Below, in pieces: positions 9,927-19,204 of a stretch of 64,000 nt of DNA (its first letter is position 1; each line of letters starts with the position of its first letter). The notes under the pieces are model-generated. The model was not told the DNA's origin. It worked only from the letters and a program-made list of their open reading frames with translations, and searched no databases. The translations under genes were made by a program, and so were the position numbers. The stretch comes from CAWJAP01 sp963834365 (GTDB taxonomy: Bacteria > Acidobacteriota > Vicinamibacteria > Vicinamibacterales > Vicinamibacteraceae), in the NCBI GenBank assembly GCA_963834365.1, contig CAWIBS010000027.1, forward strand, positions 83,610 to 147,609, in the 5' to 3' direction.

Positions 9927-11537
9927 TCACGGGGCGGGCGGGGCCGCCGGGGGCGGCGGCTTCAGGCGGTAGATCCGCAGCTCGGGACCGGGTCGCCCGG
10001 GGTTCTCGGGCTTGACGATGAACAGTTCCTGCGACTGGTCGAAGAGCGTGCGGTACTTCGCATACAACTCCGGAAGCCGCTGTGGCGCTTCGAACGCCGG
10101 CCCGAAGACCTGCGAGGTCGCAATCATGTACTCGTGCCCGTTGCGCACGTAGTCCTCGTAGGTGCGGTCCGTCAGCCGGACGACGTGCTCGACGCGGTAG
10201 CGATGCTCCGGCAGCCGCAGGTCGTACTTTTCGATGAGGACCCGCGACCCGCTCGGCACGTGCGTGCGGACCCACTTCCACGCAATCTCCGGCGTGCCGG
10301 TCTGGGAGATGCGGCGGTCGAAGGCGATCGCGTTGAGGAGCGGCGGCAGGACGGCGGCCACCGTCAAGGCGGCGATGAGGACGCGGCGTGGCAGGCGCGG
10401 GATGTCGAAACGGCGCAACAGGCTGACGCCCGACACGACGGCGATCGCCGTGAGCAGGCAGACGAAAGGCAGCAGGGGCAGCAGGTAGCGTCCGAAGATG
10501 AGCGACTTGCCGCCGATCATCGCGTAATAGACGACCGGCATCGTCACGAGGAGCGTCCAGCGCAGACGCCCCGGGCCCTTCACGGCGCGCACGACCCCGA
10601 GCACCAGCCCGGCCACCAGCAGCAGTGAGGCCGGCCAGGCCATCGTCAGGCGCAGGTGCTTCAGATAGATGATCCAGCCCGATTCGGCCGACGCCGGACG
10701 CGGCTGATAGTAGCCGACGAGATGCGCGAAGCCGTTCAGGAAGCCCGGCAGGTCGGCGACCGTGTAGGGCGCGACCAGCAGGAACGCGCCGCACGCACCG
10801 GCGAGCACGCCGAGCAGACATCGCAGACGCGAGGGCGAGGCCTCGAGCGTCATGACCGCAGTAATCACGGGCAGCAGCAGGACGACGCCGGCGTTGTACT
10901 TGCTGCCGATGGCGAGGCCCGCCGCCACGCCCGCCCAGACGAACGCCCGCAGCGTCGCCTTCTCGTGCGCGATCAGCGACAGCAGGAAGGTGAGCGTGAC
11001 GAAGAACGTGGCGGGCACGTCGGTCAGCGCGTAGTGCGACTCGCGCACGTGCATCGGCATGACGGCGAGCAGGCCCGCGCCGAGCAGGGCATGCCGGGCG
11101 CCCCAGCGCAAACCGGCCTGGTAGAGCACGAAGACCGTGCAGGTGCCGAAGAGCGCGGAGAGGCCGCGCGCCCACAGGAAGAAGTCCGTCTGGCCGACCT
11201 GGTCGAGCGACGTCCACTGCCCGGCCAGCGCGCCGAGCATGAAGCGCGCCACCGCCACGAGCAGGTGCATGTAGAAGATGAAGCCGGGGTAGTCGAAGAA
11301 CCGCGGATTGAAGTCGCCGGTCTTCATCATGGCGACGACCCGCGCCACGATCTCGGGCTCGTCGACGCCAATCGAGAACGGGATGCCGTGGCCGAGCGAC
11401 CAGAACCGCAGCAGCGCAGCCACGCCGAGGACCAGGAGGAGGTTCATCGTCGAGGCCCGCATGTCGCTGGCCTCGCGCCATTCGCGATCTGTCACGTGTG
11501 CCGTCGATCCTCGGGGTCGTGAAGCGGTAGTGGTCAT
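9927..11537 (-). CDS. GT39-type (ArnT/PMT-like) membrane glycosyltransferase
   Basis: 536 residues with about 11 predicted membrane spans. The first periplasmic loop carries the acidic motif GVDEPEIVARVV, followed by FFDYPGFIFYMH, as in GT39 enzymes that use a polyprenyl-phosphate sugar; the Asp-Glu pair is the expected catalytic or metal site. A soluble C-terminal tail ends in a proline/alanine-rich stretch. The ATG at 11537 overlaps the stop of the preceding GT4 gene (ATGA), so the two are translationally coupled. It probably moves a sugar from a lipid carrier onto a periplasmic acceptor. Confidence 0.8.
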   Translation of the reverse strand: MTTTASRPRGSTAHVTDREWREASDMRASTMNLLLVLGVAALLRFWSLGHGIPFSIGVDEPEIVARVVAMMKTGDFNPRFFDYPGFIFYMHLLVAVARFMLGALAGQWTSLDQVGQTDFFLWARGLSALFGTCTVFVLYQAGLRWGARHALLGAGLLAVMPMHVRESHYALTDVPATFFVTLTFLLSLIAHEKATLRAFVWAGVAAGLAIGSKYNAGVVLLLPVITAVMTLEASPSRLRCLLGVLAGACGAFLLVAPYTVADLPGFLNGFAHLVGYYQPRPASAESGWIIYLKHLRLTMAWPASLLLVAGLVLGVVRAVKGPGRLRWTLLVTMPVVYYAMIGGKSLIFGRYLLPLLPFVCLLTAIAVVSGVSLLRRFDIPRLPRRVLIAALTVAAVLPPLLNAIAFDRRISQTGTPEIAWKWVRTHVPSGSRVLIEKYDLRLPEHRYRVEHVVRLTDRTYEDYVRNGHEYMIATSQVFGPAFEAPQRLPELYAKYRTLFDQSQELFIVKPENPGRPGPELRIYRLKPPPPAAPPAP

Positions 11538-12802
11538 CGCTGGCGCAGCATCCGATAGAGCGCCAGGGTGCGGTCGGCGACGGCCGGCCACGAGAACTCG
11601 CGGCTGACCAGCGCCCGTCCGCCGGCGCCCAGCCGCTCCAGCCCGGTCGGGTGCTGCAGCGCGTCGGCCACCGCGCCGCCGAGCGCCTCCTCGCTGCCGG
11701 GCTCGACGAGCCATCCGGTCTCGCCCGGCACGACCTTGTCCGGCAGTCCGCCGGCGCGCGTGGCGACGACGGCGAGCCCGTGCGCCATGGCTTCGAGCGT
11801 CACGAGCGAGCTGCCTTCGTAGAGCGTCGGGTGCACGAACAGATCCGCTGATCTGTACCACGCCTCGAGCGTCGCATCGTCCACTCGGCCGGGCATGATC
11901 ATACGCGATTGAACCCCGGCGTCGGACGCCGCCCGCACGATGCGGTCATGATTCGGGCCCCCGCCCACGAGTACCCACCGCCACGTCGGCGCGAACGTCT
12001 GAAGCCGCTGATCGAGCGACCCCAGCGCCCGCGCCAGGACGTGAAAGCCCTTGTTCTCCTCGAGCCGACCGACGCTGAGCAGCAACACCTCCGACGGCGT
12101 CACGCCGAAGCTCGCACGCAGCGCGGCGCGATCGCCCGGCGCGCTCCGCCGATCGATCGCGTCGAGGTCCACGGCGTTCGGAATGGTGTGAATGCGCGCC
12201 GGCGGCACCGGCAGGTGTCGCGCCACGGTGGCCACGAGCGACCGATCGGTCGCGATGACTGCATCGGCGGCGCGCGCACTCGCCCGCACGGCGGACTGGA
12301 GCGGCAGGTAAGCCAGCCGCTTGAGTTGCGCGAAGCCGGGGTGCGTCCCGCCGAACTCCTCCAGTCCCTGCGGATTGAGGACGAACGGCACGGTGGACTC
12401 GTCCCGACGGCGGGCGTGTGCGTATCCGAGCGCGCTCGCCCCGAGCGCGTGGACGATGTCGATCTCGCCGCGTTGGACGAGCCGCAGGGCCAGCCGGCCG
12501 GCACGCCAGCCGAACGCGGGATAGGCCGTCGAGCGGTCGAGCACCGTGGTGCCGCGACGGCCCGCGCCCGGGAACGTCACGTACGGCACGGTCAGGATTC
12601 GCAGCGAGTCATTTGTCGCGCCGAACGCCTGCACATCTGCCGACGCGCCGGAGGTCGGCGGACGAGTAATGAGCGACACGCGCACATCTTTCCGGATCAG
12701 GTGCCGCACCAGGTCGTGGACGTGGCGTTCCAGTCCCCCGACACCGTGGAGCGGATGGACGGCGCGTGTCAGCACCGCCACGCGCAGCCGGTCGTCACCC
12801 AC
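11534..12802 (-). CDS. GT4-family glycosyltransferase
   Basis: 422 residues from a GTG start. The N-domain begins RVAVLTRAVHPLHGVGGLERHV, a typical GT-B acceptor-side start with the glycine-rich GGLERH loop. The C-domain has LLLSVGRLEENKGFHVL and the nucleotide-sugar signature HPTLYEGSSLVTLEAMAHG, with the EX7E glutamates. The GTG at 12802 overlaps the end of the upstream GT4 gene by 8 nt. It is a cytosolic, membrane-associated retaining transferase acting on polysaccharide or glycolipid. Donor and acceptor cannot be predicted. Confidence 0.85.
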   Translation of the reverse strand: MGDDRLRVAVLTRAVHPLHGVGGLERHVHDLVRHLIRKDVRVSLITRPPTSGASADVQAFGATNDSLRILTVPYVTFPGAGRRGTTVLDRSTAYPAFGWRAGRLALRLVQRGEIDIVHALGASALGYAHARRRDESTVPFVLNPQGLEEFGGTHPGFAQLKRLAYLPLQSAVRASARAADAVIATDRSLVATVARHLPVPPARIHTIPNAVDLDAIDRRSAPGDRAALRASFGVTPSEVLLLSVGRLEENKGFHVLARALGSLDQRLQTFAPTWRWVLVGGGPNHDRIVRAASDAGVQSRMIMPGRVDDATLEAWYRSADLFVHPTLYEGSSLVTLEAMAHGLAVVATRAGGLPDKVVPGETGWLVEPGSEEALGGAVADALQHPTGLERLGAGGRALVSREFSWPAVADRTLALYRMLRQR

Positions 12803-14087
12803 GCGGCACACCCCGCTCGCGGAGCTCCCGATAGAGACCCAGCACCTGGTCGACGACAACCGGCGCGGCGAAGCGTTCGCGCGCGCGTTCCCGTGCGGCC
12901 CGGCCAAGCCGCTGCCTCAGCTCCGCATCGGCCAGGAGTCGGCCCACATCGCGACCGAGGCCCCCGGGAGTGGTCGAGAGAAGGCCCGTCTCGCCGTGGA
13001 CGACGATGTCGCGGGTGCCGCCGGTGTCCATCGCGGCGATCGGGACGCCCAGCGCGCTGGCTTCGAGCAGCACGCGGCTGAGCGATTCGGGGCCGTGCGA
13101 CGGAAACACGAGCAGCGAGGCGTGCGCGAGCCACCGCAGCGTCGCGTCGCGTTCGAGCCAGCCGGTGAACCGCGCGTCGATGCCGGCCGCGCGCACCGAT
13201 CGCGCCAGCTCCTCGCGGCTCGGGCCGTCCCCGACGACGATCAGGGGCCGCGCCAGGCGCGCTTCGAGCGCTGCGGTCACCAGATGCGTGACGCCCTTGT
13301 TGGGCGCGAGCTTGCCGACGTACAGCGCGTAGGCGGGAGGTGCGCCGGTCGGACGCGGAGCCTGCGCCGCCAGATCCAGGGTCCCCAGGTCGATTGGATT
13401 CGGGATGACCACGATACGCCGTCCGGCGAGCTCCGGGGCACGCGCGACGAGATCCCGCCCGATCGCGCCGCTCACCGCGATGATGGCGTCGGCGCGGGAC
13501 AGGGCCCGACGTTTGAAGCGCAGATTCGCGCGCATGTAGGGAATCGCCGGCAGCGCCAACGGCCAGGCCGTCCCGGCGTGCGGGCGGACACAGCGCGTCA
13601 TCATCGCCGCCGAACAGGCCGGACAGAGACCGGGCGCGCTGCGATCGTGGATCAGATCGCTCCAGTAGCAGACCGGCCAGTAGTCGCGGATGGTGGCGAT
13701 GCCCGGCACTCCGGCGAGGCGCGCAGCTTCGAGCGCGCCCGGCGCCGACAGCAGGTGCTGCCCGTGCACGATGTCGATGCGCGCGTCGTGAACCATGCCC
13801 TGCAGCACCCGCGACAGCTGTCGGGTGAGGCGCTCGTTCTTGAAGTAGTTGCGGACGAACGGCACGCCGGGCGCCCATGCGCCCAACTCGTGCACCGCGA
13901 ACCCGTCGTAGTGGCTCGCCGCGAGGCGCAGGCCGGTCGTCTCGCCCGGGCGCGGCCGGACGATGACCACACGATGGCCCCGCGCTCGCAGGCCGCGCGC
14001 GAGCTCGTAGGTGCTCCAGCCGCTCCCGCCGGCGACGGGCGGGAAGGCGTCGGTCACGAGCAGAACGTTGAACGGCTCGAGGCTCAA
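12795..14087 (-). CDS. GT4-family glycosyltransferase
   Basis: About 430 residues. The core starts FNVLLVTDAFPPVAGGSGWS and includes a cysteine-containing insert (CYWSDL then APGLCPACSAAMMTRC) seen in some GT4 enzymes. The C-domain has YALYVGKLAPNKGVTHLV and FPSHGPESLSRVLLEASALG. No ATG lies in a sensible place. The TTG at 14087 overlaps the upstream stop as TTGA, while GTG at 14057 is an alternative. That TTG lies inside the GGCTCGA heptamer array, so the first residues are repeat-encoded. Function within the cluster is sugar transfer; specificity is unknown. Confidence 0.8.
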   Translation of the reverse strand: MSLEPFNVLLVTDAFPPVAGGSGWSTYELARGLRARGHRVVIVRPRPGETTGLRLAASHYDGFAVHELGAWAPGVPFVRNYFKNERLTRQLSRVLQGMVHDARIDIVHGQHLLSAPGALEAARLAGVPGIATIRDYWPVCYWSDLIHDRSAPGLCPACSAAMMTRCVRPHAGTAWPLALPAIPYMRANLRFKRRALSRADAIIAVSGAIGRDLVARAPELAGRRIVVIPNPIDLGTLDLAAQAPRPTGAPPAYALYVGKLAPNKGVTHLVTAALEARLARPLIVVGDGPSREELARSVRAAGIDARFTGWLERDATLRWLAHASLLVFPSHGPESLSRVLLEASALGVPIAAMDTGGTRDIVVHGETGLLSTTPGGLGRDVGRLLADAELRQRLGRAARERARERFAAPVVVDQVLGLYRELRERGVPRG

Positions 14088-14124
14088 GGCTGAGGGCTCA
14101 CGGGGCTCGAGGCTCGAGACTCGA
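14074..14124. repeat. Heptamer tandem array, GGCTCGA family (7 units) spanning a stop and a start codon
   Basis: The units are GGCTCGA, GGCTCAA, GGCTGAG, GGCTCAC, two extra G, then GGCTCGA, GGCTCGA, GACTCGA. The array contains the TGA stop of the upstream GT4 gene (14084-14086) and the proposed TTG start of the downstream one (14085-14087, minus strand). It therefore encodes the last dozen residues of one protein and the first residues of the next. Similar GAGCCTCGAGCC strings recur at 48105-48158 and in the 5' end of nrdJ. Confidence 0.85.
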
Positions 14125-15277
14125 GTTGCCGCACACGCTGGATGGCTTGCTCCAGGAGGCGGCAGTGCGCCTCCCAGCCGAACAAACGCACGGCGCGTGC
14201 CCGGGCGGTCGCGGCCAGCGCGCCCCGACGCGTTTCGTCCCTGAGCGTGTCGAGCGCATCGGCCAGGTGCCCGGGCGATCGCGCATCGTACAGCACGCCT
14301 CCCTCGCCGGGCCCGATCAGGGCGCGCAGGCGGTCGATGTCGGGCGCGACGACGGGCAGGCCGGAAGCCATGTACTCGAACACCTTGAGGGGGGACCAGA
14401 AGAAGGTCTCGCGCAGGGGGGAGTGCCGATCGACGTCGAACGGGGCCACACCGACGTCGGCCGCGGCGAGCGCGGCGGGCATGTCCGCATGGGGCAGCGC
14501 ACCGACGATGGAGATCCCGCGCAGGTTCCGGGCGCTGATACGCGCCCGCACGTGCCCGAGTTCGGGACCGTCGCCGACGAGGACGCCGTGCCACCCCCGT
14601 CCACGCGATTCGAGGGTGGCCAGCGCATCGACGAAATGGACGACGCCGTGCCAGGCGCGAAACGCCCCCGCGAAGATCGCTATCGGCGACGTGGAATCAC
14701 GCCGGTACGGGACGCGGCCGGGCGCGCCGGGCTTGAAGCGCGCCGTGTCAGCGCCCCACTCGGCTTCGAGGATGTGTGCGCGGTCGATCCAGGCAGGAAG
14801 GATGGCGGCGGTGGGCGTGACGATGAGATCGGCAGTGCGGCATTGCCAGTCGCGCCACCGCCTCATCGGCTCGAGGAACATCCGATCGATCGTGGGCTTC
14901 GGCGAGCCCGGAAGGTCGATGACTGGTGCATTGACCTCGAGGACCGCCGTGGCGCCCGCACGGCGTGCCGCCAGCAGGCCCTCGCCGCCGAAGTTGTGGT
15001 ACCGCTCCATGACGACGTCCGGCTTCACCGTGTCCACGAGTGTACGGATCGCCAGTGTCCGCAACAGTCTGAGGTGCGGACGGCCCAGCGGCGGGCGCAC
15101 GTGGTGCCACCGGACCGTCCCTTCGTCGAGCGGACCGGGCGCCCGGGTCACGGCGACGTGGACCTCGTGGCCCAGAGCCGCCAGCCCGCGAGCGACCGCA
15201 TCGACGTGCGTCGACCCGCCCCTGGTGCCGGGGACTGTCTGATCGATGGCGACGTACAGGAGGCGCATCCGGGTCAC
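14084..15277 (-). CDS. GT4-family glycosyltransferase
   Basis: 397 residues. The N-domain starts MRLLYVAIDQTVPGTRGGST, with the G-G-ST acceptor loop. The C-domain has IAIFAGAFRAWHGVVHFVDA, then VGVAPFDVDRHSPL and FFWSPLKVFEYMASGLPVV with the donor-binding glutamate region. The GTG at 15277 is 7 nt after the previous stop; an ATG at 15268 is the alternative. The last dozen residues (QLESRASSPVSPQP) are encoded by the heptamer array. It is the third GT4 enzyme of the minus-strand run and probably acts on the same glycan. Confidence 0.85.
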   Translation of the reverse strand: MTRMRLLYVAIDQTVPGTRGGSTHVDAVARGLAALGHEVHVAVTRAPGPLDEGTVRWHHVRPPLGRPHLRLLRTLAIRTLVDTVKPDVVMERYHNFGGEGLLAARRAGATAVLEVNAPVIDLPGSPKPTIDRMFLEPMRRWRDWQCRTADLIVTPTAAILPAWIDRAHILEAEWGADTARFKPGAPGRVPYRRDSTSPIAIFAGAFRAWHGVVHFVDALATLESRGRGWHGVLVGDGPELGHVRARISARNLRGISIVGALPHADMPAALAAADVGVAPFDVDRHSPLRETFFWSPLKVFEYMASGLPVVAPDIDRLRALIGPGEGGVLYDARSPGHLADALDTLRDETRRGALAATARARAVRLFGWEAHCRLLEQAIQRVRQLESRASSPVSPQP

Positions 15278-15284
15278 GGGCAGA

Positions 15285-16346
15285 TCAGCGGTCGTCCTTC
15301 TCGAGCAGCGCGAAGAACGGTCCCGACCGGATCCGTCCGAACAGGATCAGATCCAGGTCCATGACGACGGTCAGGGCTTTCAGAGCTGCGAGGGTGGGTC
15401 CGCCTCGGGCAAGCCGGGCCTTCACGACGCTCCGGGCGTTCCGAGCGGCCGTCGTCGCGTCCGCGGTCGGCGCGCCACCGGGCGTGCGTTGCGCGGCACG
15501 CCGCGACAGCTGCCGTTCGGCCATGCGTACCAGGATGTTCTCGACGAACCCGCCCACGATCGGCGTGTAGTACCGGATCCTGGCGATCCGGAAGCCTGCC
15601 CTCGCCACCACGCGCTCCAGATGCGGCACGTCCGCGAGCGGGTTGAGGTGATCCGACTTGCGCAGCCGCTCGTGAGTCATGTCGAGGAGCCCCAGCCGCT
15701 CGAGCCCGCGCGCGAGCGCGTTGATCGCGCGCAGGCCGCGCGCGACGGGCGCGTTCTTGCGGACGTGTGAATAGACGAAGAGACTGCCGCCGGGCGCGAG
15801 CACCCGCGCCGCTTCGGCGAGCATCGCGTCCAGCGACTCCGGAGACAGGTGCTCGAGCACGTCGAGCGCGTAGCCCTTCGTGAAGGCGCCGTCCCGGAAG
15901 GGCAGCTGGCGGAGATCGGCGAGCGCGAGGTCGCTTGATCGCAACGCCTCGTGGGCGAAGAAGGGACTCACGTCGGCGCCGACGAACGCGGCTCCGCTGT
16001 CCTGATTCCAGAGCATCGATCGGCCGCTGCCACATCCGAGATCGACGACGCGATCCCGGGGGCCGAGCGCCAGGAACCGCCGGAGCTGTCGCTGCCGGAC
16101 GCCCGACTGGAGCAGTGGCGGCGACACCCGCTCGTGCCGCGCGTCGGCATGCAGGGCTTCGTCGAGATAGCGGGTCTGTTCGGCAAACGCCGCGGCTGGA
16201 CGCAGGTCGAGGAAGTCGCGGTTCGTCTGGGGATACTGCTGGCCGCACTCCTCGCACACGAGGTCGGGACGATCGGCGTGCGCCCGCGCGAGCGGGCCCC
16301 GGCACCCGGGGCAACAGACGACGCTCAGGAGCGTTTCGGAAACCAT
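15285..16346 (-). CDS. Methyltransferase with N-terminal zinc-ribbon (Trm112-like)
   Basis: 353 residues. A CCPGC ... CEEC four-cysteine ribbon at residues 11-35 precedes a class I methyltransferase domain: DRVVDLGCGSGRSM (motif I), VGADVSPFF, and ALDVLEHLSPES. A long basic C-terminal region has few features apart from a hydrophobic patch near the end. This ribbon plus Methyltransf_11 layout is common in polysaccharide clusters. It is followed 7 nt later by the GT4 gene, so the two are probably cotranscribed. The upstream 244 nt are filled with heptamer repeats. Confidence 0.8.
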   Translation of the reverse strand: MVSETLLSVVCCPGCRGPLARAHADRPDLVCEECGQQYPQTNRDFLDLRPAAAFAEQTRYLDEALHADARHERVSPPLLQSGVRQRQLRRFLALGPRDRVVDLGCGSGRSMLWNQDSGAAFVGADVSPFFAHEALRSSDLALADLRQLPFRDGAFTKGYALDVLEHLSPESLDAMLAEAARVLAPGGSLFVYSHVRKNAPVARGLRAINALARGLERLGLLDMTHERLRKSDHLNPLADVPHLERVVARAGFRIARIRYYTPIVGGFVENILVRMAERQLSRRAAQRTPGGAPTADATTAARNARSVVKARLARGGPTLAALKALTVVMDLDLILFGRIRSGPFFALLEKDDR

Positions 16347-16354
16347 GGAGCACT

Positions 16355-16588
16355 AGCAGCTACAAGCTACCTACTACCAGCTACCAGGTACGAGCTGGCA
16401 GCAGGACCAAAGACCAAAGACCAACGACCAGACCAAGACCAGAGACCAGAGACCAACGACCAACGACCAACGACCGTGTGCCGGCTACAGGCTACGGGCT
16501 ACAGGCTACGGGCCCGCCAGCCTGCTTCCACAAGCCCGGTAGTCCGCAGCCCGCAGTCCGTAGCCCAGGACCCGAAGACCGAAGACGA
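16355..16588. repeat. Composite heptamer-repeat region (CTACNAG, GACCAAA, GGCTACG and AGTCCGC families)
   Basis: The whole gap between two minus-strand genes is low-complexity DNA made of blocks. CTAC/GCTACCAG-type units lie at 16355-16404 and GACCAAA/GACCAAC/GACCAGA units at 16405-16475. GGCTACAG/GGCTACGG units lie at 16483-16513. Seven-base AGTCCGC, AGCCCGC, AGTCCGT, AGCCCAG units then lead into GACCCGA and AGACCGA at 16540-16588. The same GACCAAA and TAGCCCG-like families reappear at 53.8-53.97 kb. Nothing coding was recognised in it. Confidence 0.85.
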
Positions 16589-16590
16589 AC

Positions 16591-17778
16591 TCATCGCAGC
16601 CTCCGAGCGCGTTCGAGGACCGCCTCGAGGCGCTCGGCCCGTTTCGCCCACGAGGACTGTGCGGCGGCGTCGAAGGCTTGTCGCGCGAGCCGCATCGCGA
16701 GCGCCCGGTCCCTCGTCACGCGTTCGATTGCCGCGGCCAGCGCCTCCGCATCGTCGGGCGGGACGAGCAGGGCATTCTCGTCGTGCCGCAGGATCTCGGC
16801 CAGGGCCGGCAGTGCCGAGGCGACGATCGGGCGGCCGGCCGCGAGATACTCGAACAGCTTCAACGGCGACGTGTAGGTGGCCGACACCGCGGTCGCCCGG
16901 TTCGGCAACACGAGGACGTCGGCCGTGGCGAGCCAGCGGGCGACGTCCGCCGGTGGCACGAGGCCGGTGAACTCGAGCCGATCGCTCACGCGTTGCGAAC
17001 CCGCACGTGCGCGCAGGCGTGCCAGGTCGTCTTCCGCCGGGTGACCGCCGATGATCCGCCCGCGGACCTCCGCCAGCCGTGCGAGTGCATCGACGAGGAC
17101 GTCCACGCCCTTCCACGGATAGAGGTGGCCGGCATAAGCGACAGTTGGCGGCCGGGCCGGTCCTTCCCAGTCGAAGATGCGCTCGGGATCGACGCGGGCG
17201 CCGTCGGGCACCACGGACACGTCGGACCGAGGGCCCAGCCGTTCGCGAAGCTCCTGCTCGAGCGCGGCGGTTATCGTGACGTAGCCGTCGGCGCCCGCCC
17301 ACACGCGACGCTCGCGCGCCGCGAGGCGGCCGACCTTCGCGGACCGTGGCGTGGGCGCCGTCGAGAGCAGCGAGGGCAGCAAGGCGCTCACAACCGGCGC
17401 GTACCCGTGCGACTCGTACACCACTGGCGGCCTGCGCCCGGCGGGCACGCGCAGCAGACTTGCCGCAACGCCCAGATCGCGCGTGAGCACGACGTCAGGG
17501 CGCGGGGTTCGAAGGCTCCATCGCAGTGCGTGCGCGATGTAGAGGGCCCGTCGCACGACCGCCGGACCCGCCGCGGCCGCATGCACGACGTGGAGCGTGG
17601 GCTGCGGCTCGAGGCCGTAGAACACGAACGGATCCCGGGCCTCCTCCGAGCTGTCCGGGCGCACGAGCAGCGTCACCCGATGGCCGCGGGCCGCCAGCGC
17701 ATGACAGGTCGCCATGGTCTGGATGCCGTTGGCGCGCTCGAGCGGGAACCGGATATCTGCGAGGTAGAGGATCTGCAC
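16591..17778 (-). CDS. GT4-family glycosyltransferase
   Basis: 395 residues starting MQILYLADIRFPLERANGIQ, with the short N-domain typical of polysaccharide GT4 enzymes. Donor-site features are TVAYAGHLYPWKGVDVLVDA and YTSPLKLFEYLAAGRPIVAS, with conserved Glu and Lys. The start is an ATG 21 nt after the GT39-like gene. The region 3' of the stop is the composite repeat block, which separates this gene from the methyltransferase downstream. It probably extends a membrane-linked saccharide chain; sugar specificity is not predictable from sequence. Confidence 0.85.
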   Translation of the reverse strand: MQILYLADIRFPLERANGIQTMATCHALAARGHRVTLLVRPDSSEEARDPFVFYGLEPQPTLHVVHAAAAGPAVVRRALYIAHALRWSLRTPRPDVVLTRDLGVAASLLRVPAGRRPPVVYESHGYAPVVSALLPSLLSTAPTPRSAKVGRLAARERRVWAGADGYVTITAALEQELRERLGPRSDVSVVPDGARVDPERIFDWEGPARPPTVAYAGHLYPWKGVDVLVDALARLAEVRGRIIGGHPAEDDLARLRARAGSQRVSDRLEFTGLVPPADVARWLATADVLVLPNRATAVSATYTSPLKLFEYLAAGRPIVASALPALAEILRHDENALLVPPDDAEALAAAIERVTRDRALAMRLARQAFDAAAQSSWAKRAERLEAVLERARRLR

Positions 17779-17799
17779 GATGGGCTTCAGCCCCGGCCG

Positions 17800-19204
17800 T
17801 CAGGGCTCTCCCCGTTCGTAGAACGACCGGCGCTCGAAGACGTACCGGTGCGCGAGCTCGGGCAGCCGCGCCGGGATCGTCACGAACGTATGGTACGCGT
17901 TGCGGTCGAGCTCGAGCCGCTGGCGATCCATCAGTCCGCTGCCGAACTGTGCGATGAGGCCCAGGTTCCACCAGACACACACGGCCATCACTGCGGCCAG
18001 TGCCAGGCGCGGCCCACGAGGCCGGACCGTGGTCCACAGCGTCGCGAGGCCGACGATCAGGACGGCGGTGAGCGCGACGAAGCGCCGCTGACCGAAGGCG
18101 CCGGCGACCGTCCACGACGCGACGCTTCCCGCGACGTAGACCTGCAGCGCGACCACGGCAAGCAGGCCGGCAGCCACCGGCGCGTTCGACCGGGCGGCTG
18201 CCGGGACGAGCCGACCGGTACGCCGGACCAGCAGCACCAGCCCGACGAGCGCCGCGAGGGCAAGCGGCGTCCAGAACAAGAAGCCGTGCTGCGGCGACAG
18301 CAGGACCGCAATCCCGTGCGGTGCGAGCCAATTCATCTTGCGCGAGACGAGGCGCGATGGTCCCGGGTAGCCGTTGAGCGCGAGATACGCGAGCAGTTGG
18401 GGCAGATACGCGAGTGCAAATGCGAGCACTCCCGCGCACGCCCCCGCGATCAACCGCCGTCGCGCCACACCCGGGTCCCCCGACGCCCGCCACCACGTCC
18501 ACGCCCAGTCGATCGCCGGTCCAATCGCGACGAACGCGTCCTGCTCGCGCACCATGGCCATGAGCGCCGCCAACCCGCCCAGCGCCGCCATGCCCGGCAC
18601 CGACCATCGGTCGCGCACCTTGACCCAGGTGGCCAGGAACGCCGCCACCGCGAACGCGGAGGTGGCGTGTGACATCGGCGGCGCCACGTACATGTAGAAG
18701 AGCAGCGGCGTACCCAGCCAGACCGCGATCACCGGCGCCAGCATCCCCGCCGGACCGACGAGACGCCTCGCCATCCACCAGCCGAGGACGAGCGCGAGCC
18801 AGCCGTAGAACGCCGAGGCATACGCCACGGCGGCCACGTAGGGCGTCGAGTACCCGTCTGCCGTGCAGGCCACGCGCGCGCGAGATCAGATCCGCCGCCG
18901 CGTAGAAGGGACTCCACAGGATCGCCGATCCGACCGTCGCGAAGCTCTCCCGTCGCTTCGTGACCGTCTCACGCTCGAGGAACGTCTCGCGAAAGCCGTC
19001 GTAGCGTGTGACACCCGTGTCGTAGAAGTGCCGGTACTCGTTGTCGAAGGAGACGTCGTGGTCGAACCAGAGCGACCGCAGGTACGAAAAGTACTGCACC
19101 TCGTCGGAGGCGTAGATCCGCGGCGTCACGAGCGGCAGAGAGAGCAGGAACGCCGCCGCGAGCACGAGCAGCTCCCGCGACGCGCGCGCCGGCGGGCTCG
19201 TCAT
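17800..19204 (-). CDS. Polytopic GT39/RgtA-like membrane glycosyltransferase, frameshifted
   Basis: The N-terminus (MTSPPARASRELLVLAAAFL) leads to a first periplasmic loop with the acidic motif YASDEVQYFSYLRSLWFDHD and an FDNEYRHFYDTG stretch, typical of GT39-like enzymes. The frame changes near 18870-18880 and continues through about eight membrane spans (for example MLAPVIAVWLGTPLLFYMYV). The 1405-nt span is one base over a multiple of three, so a single indel explains the break. The ATG at 19204 overlaps the CPBP stop (ATGA). It probably transfers a polyprenyl-phosphate sugar in the periplasm. Confidence 0.7.
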
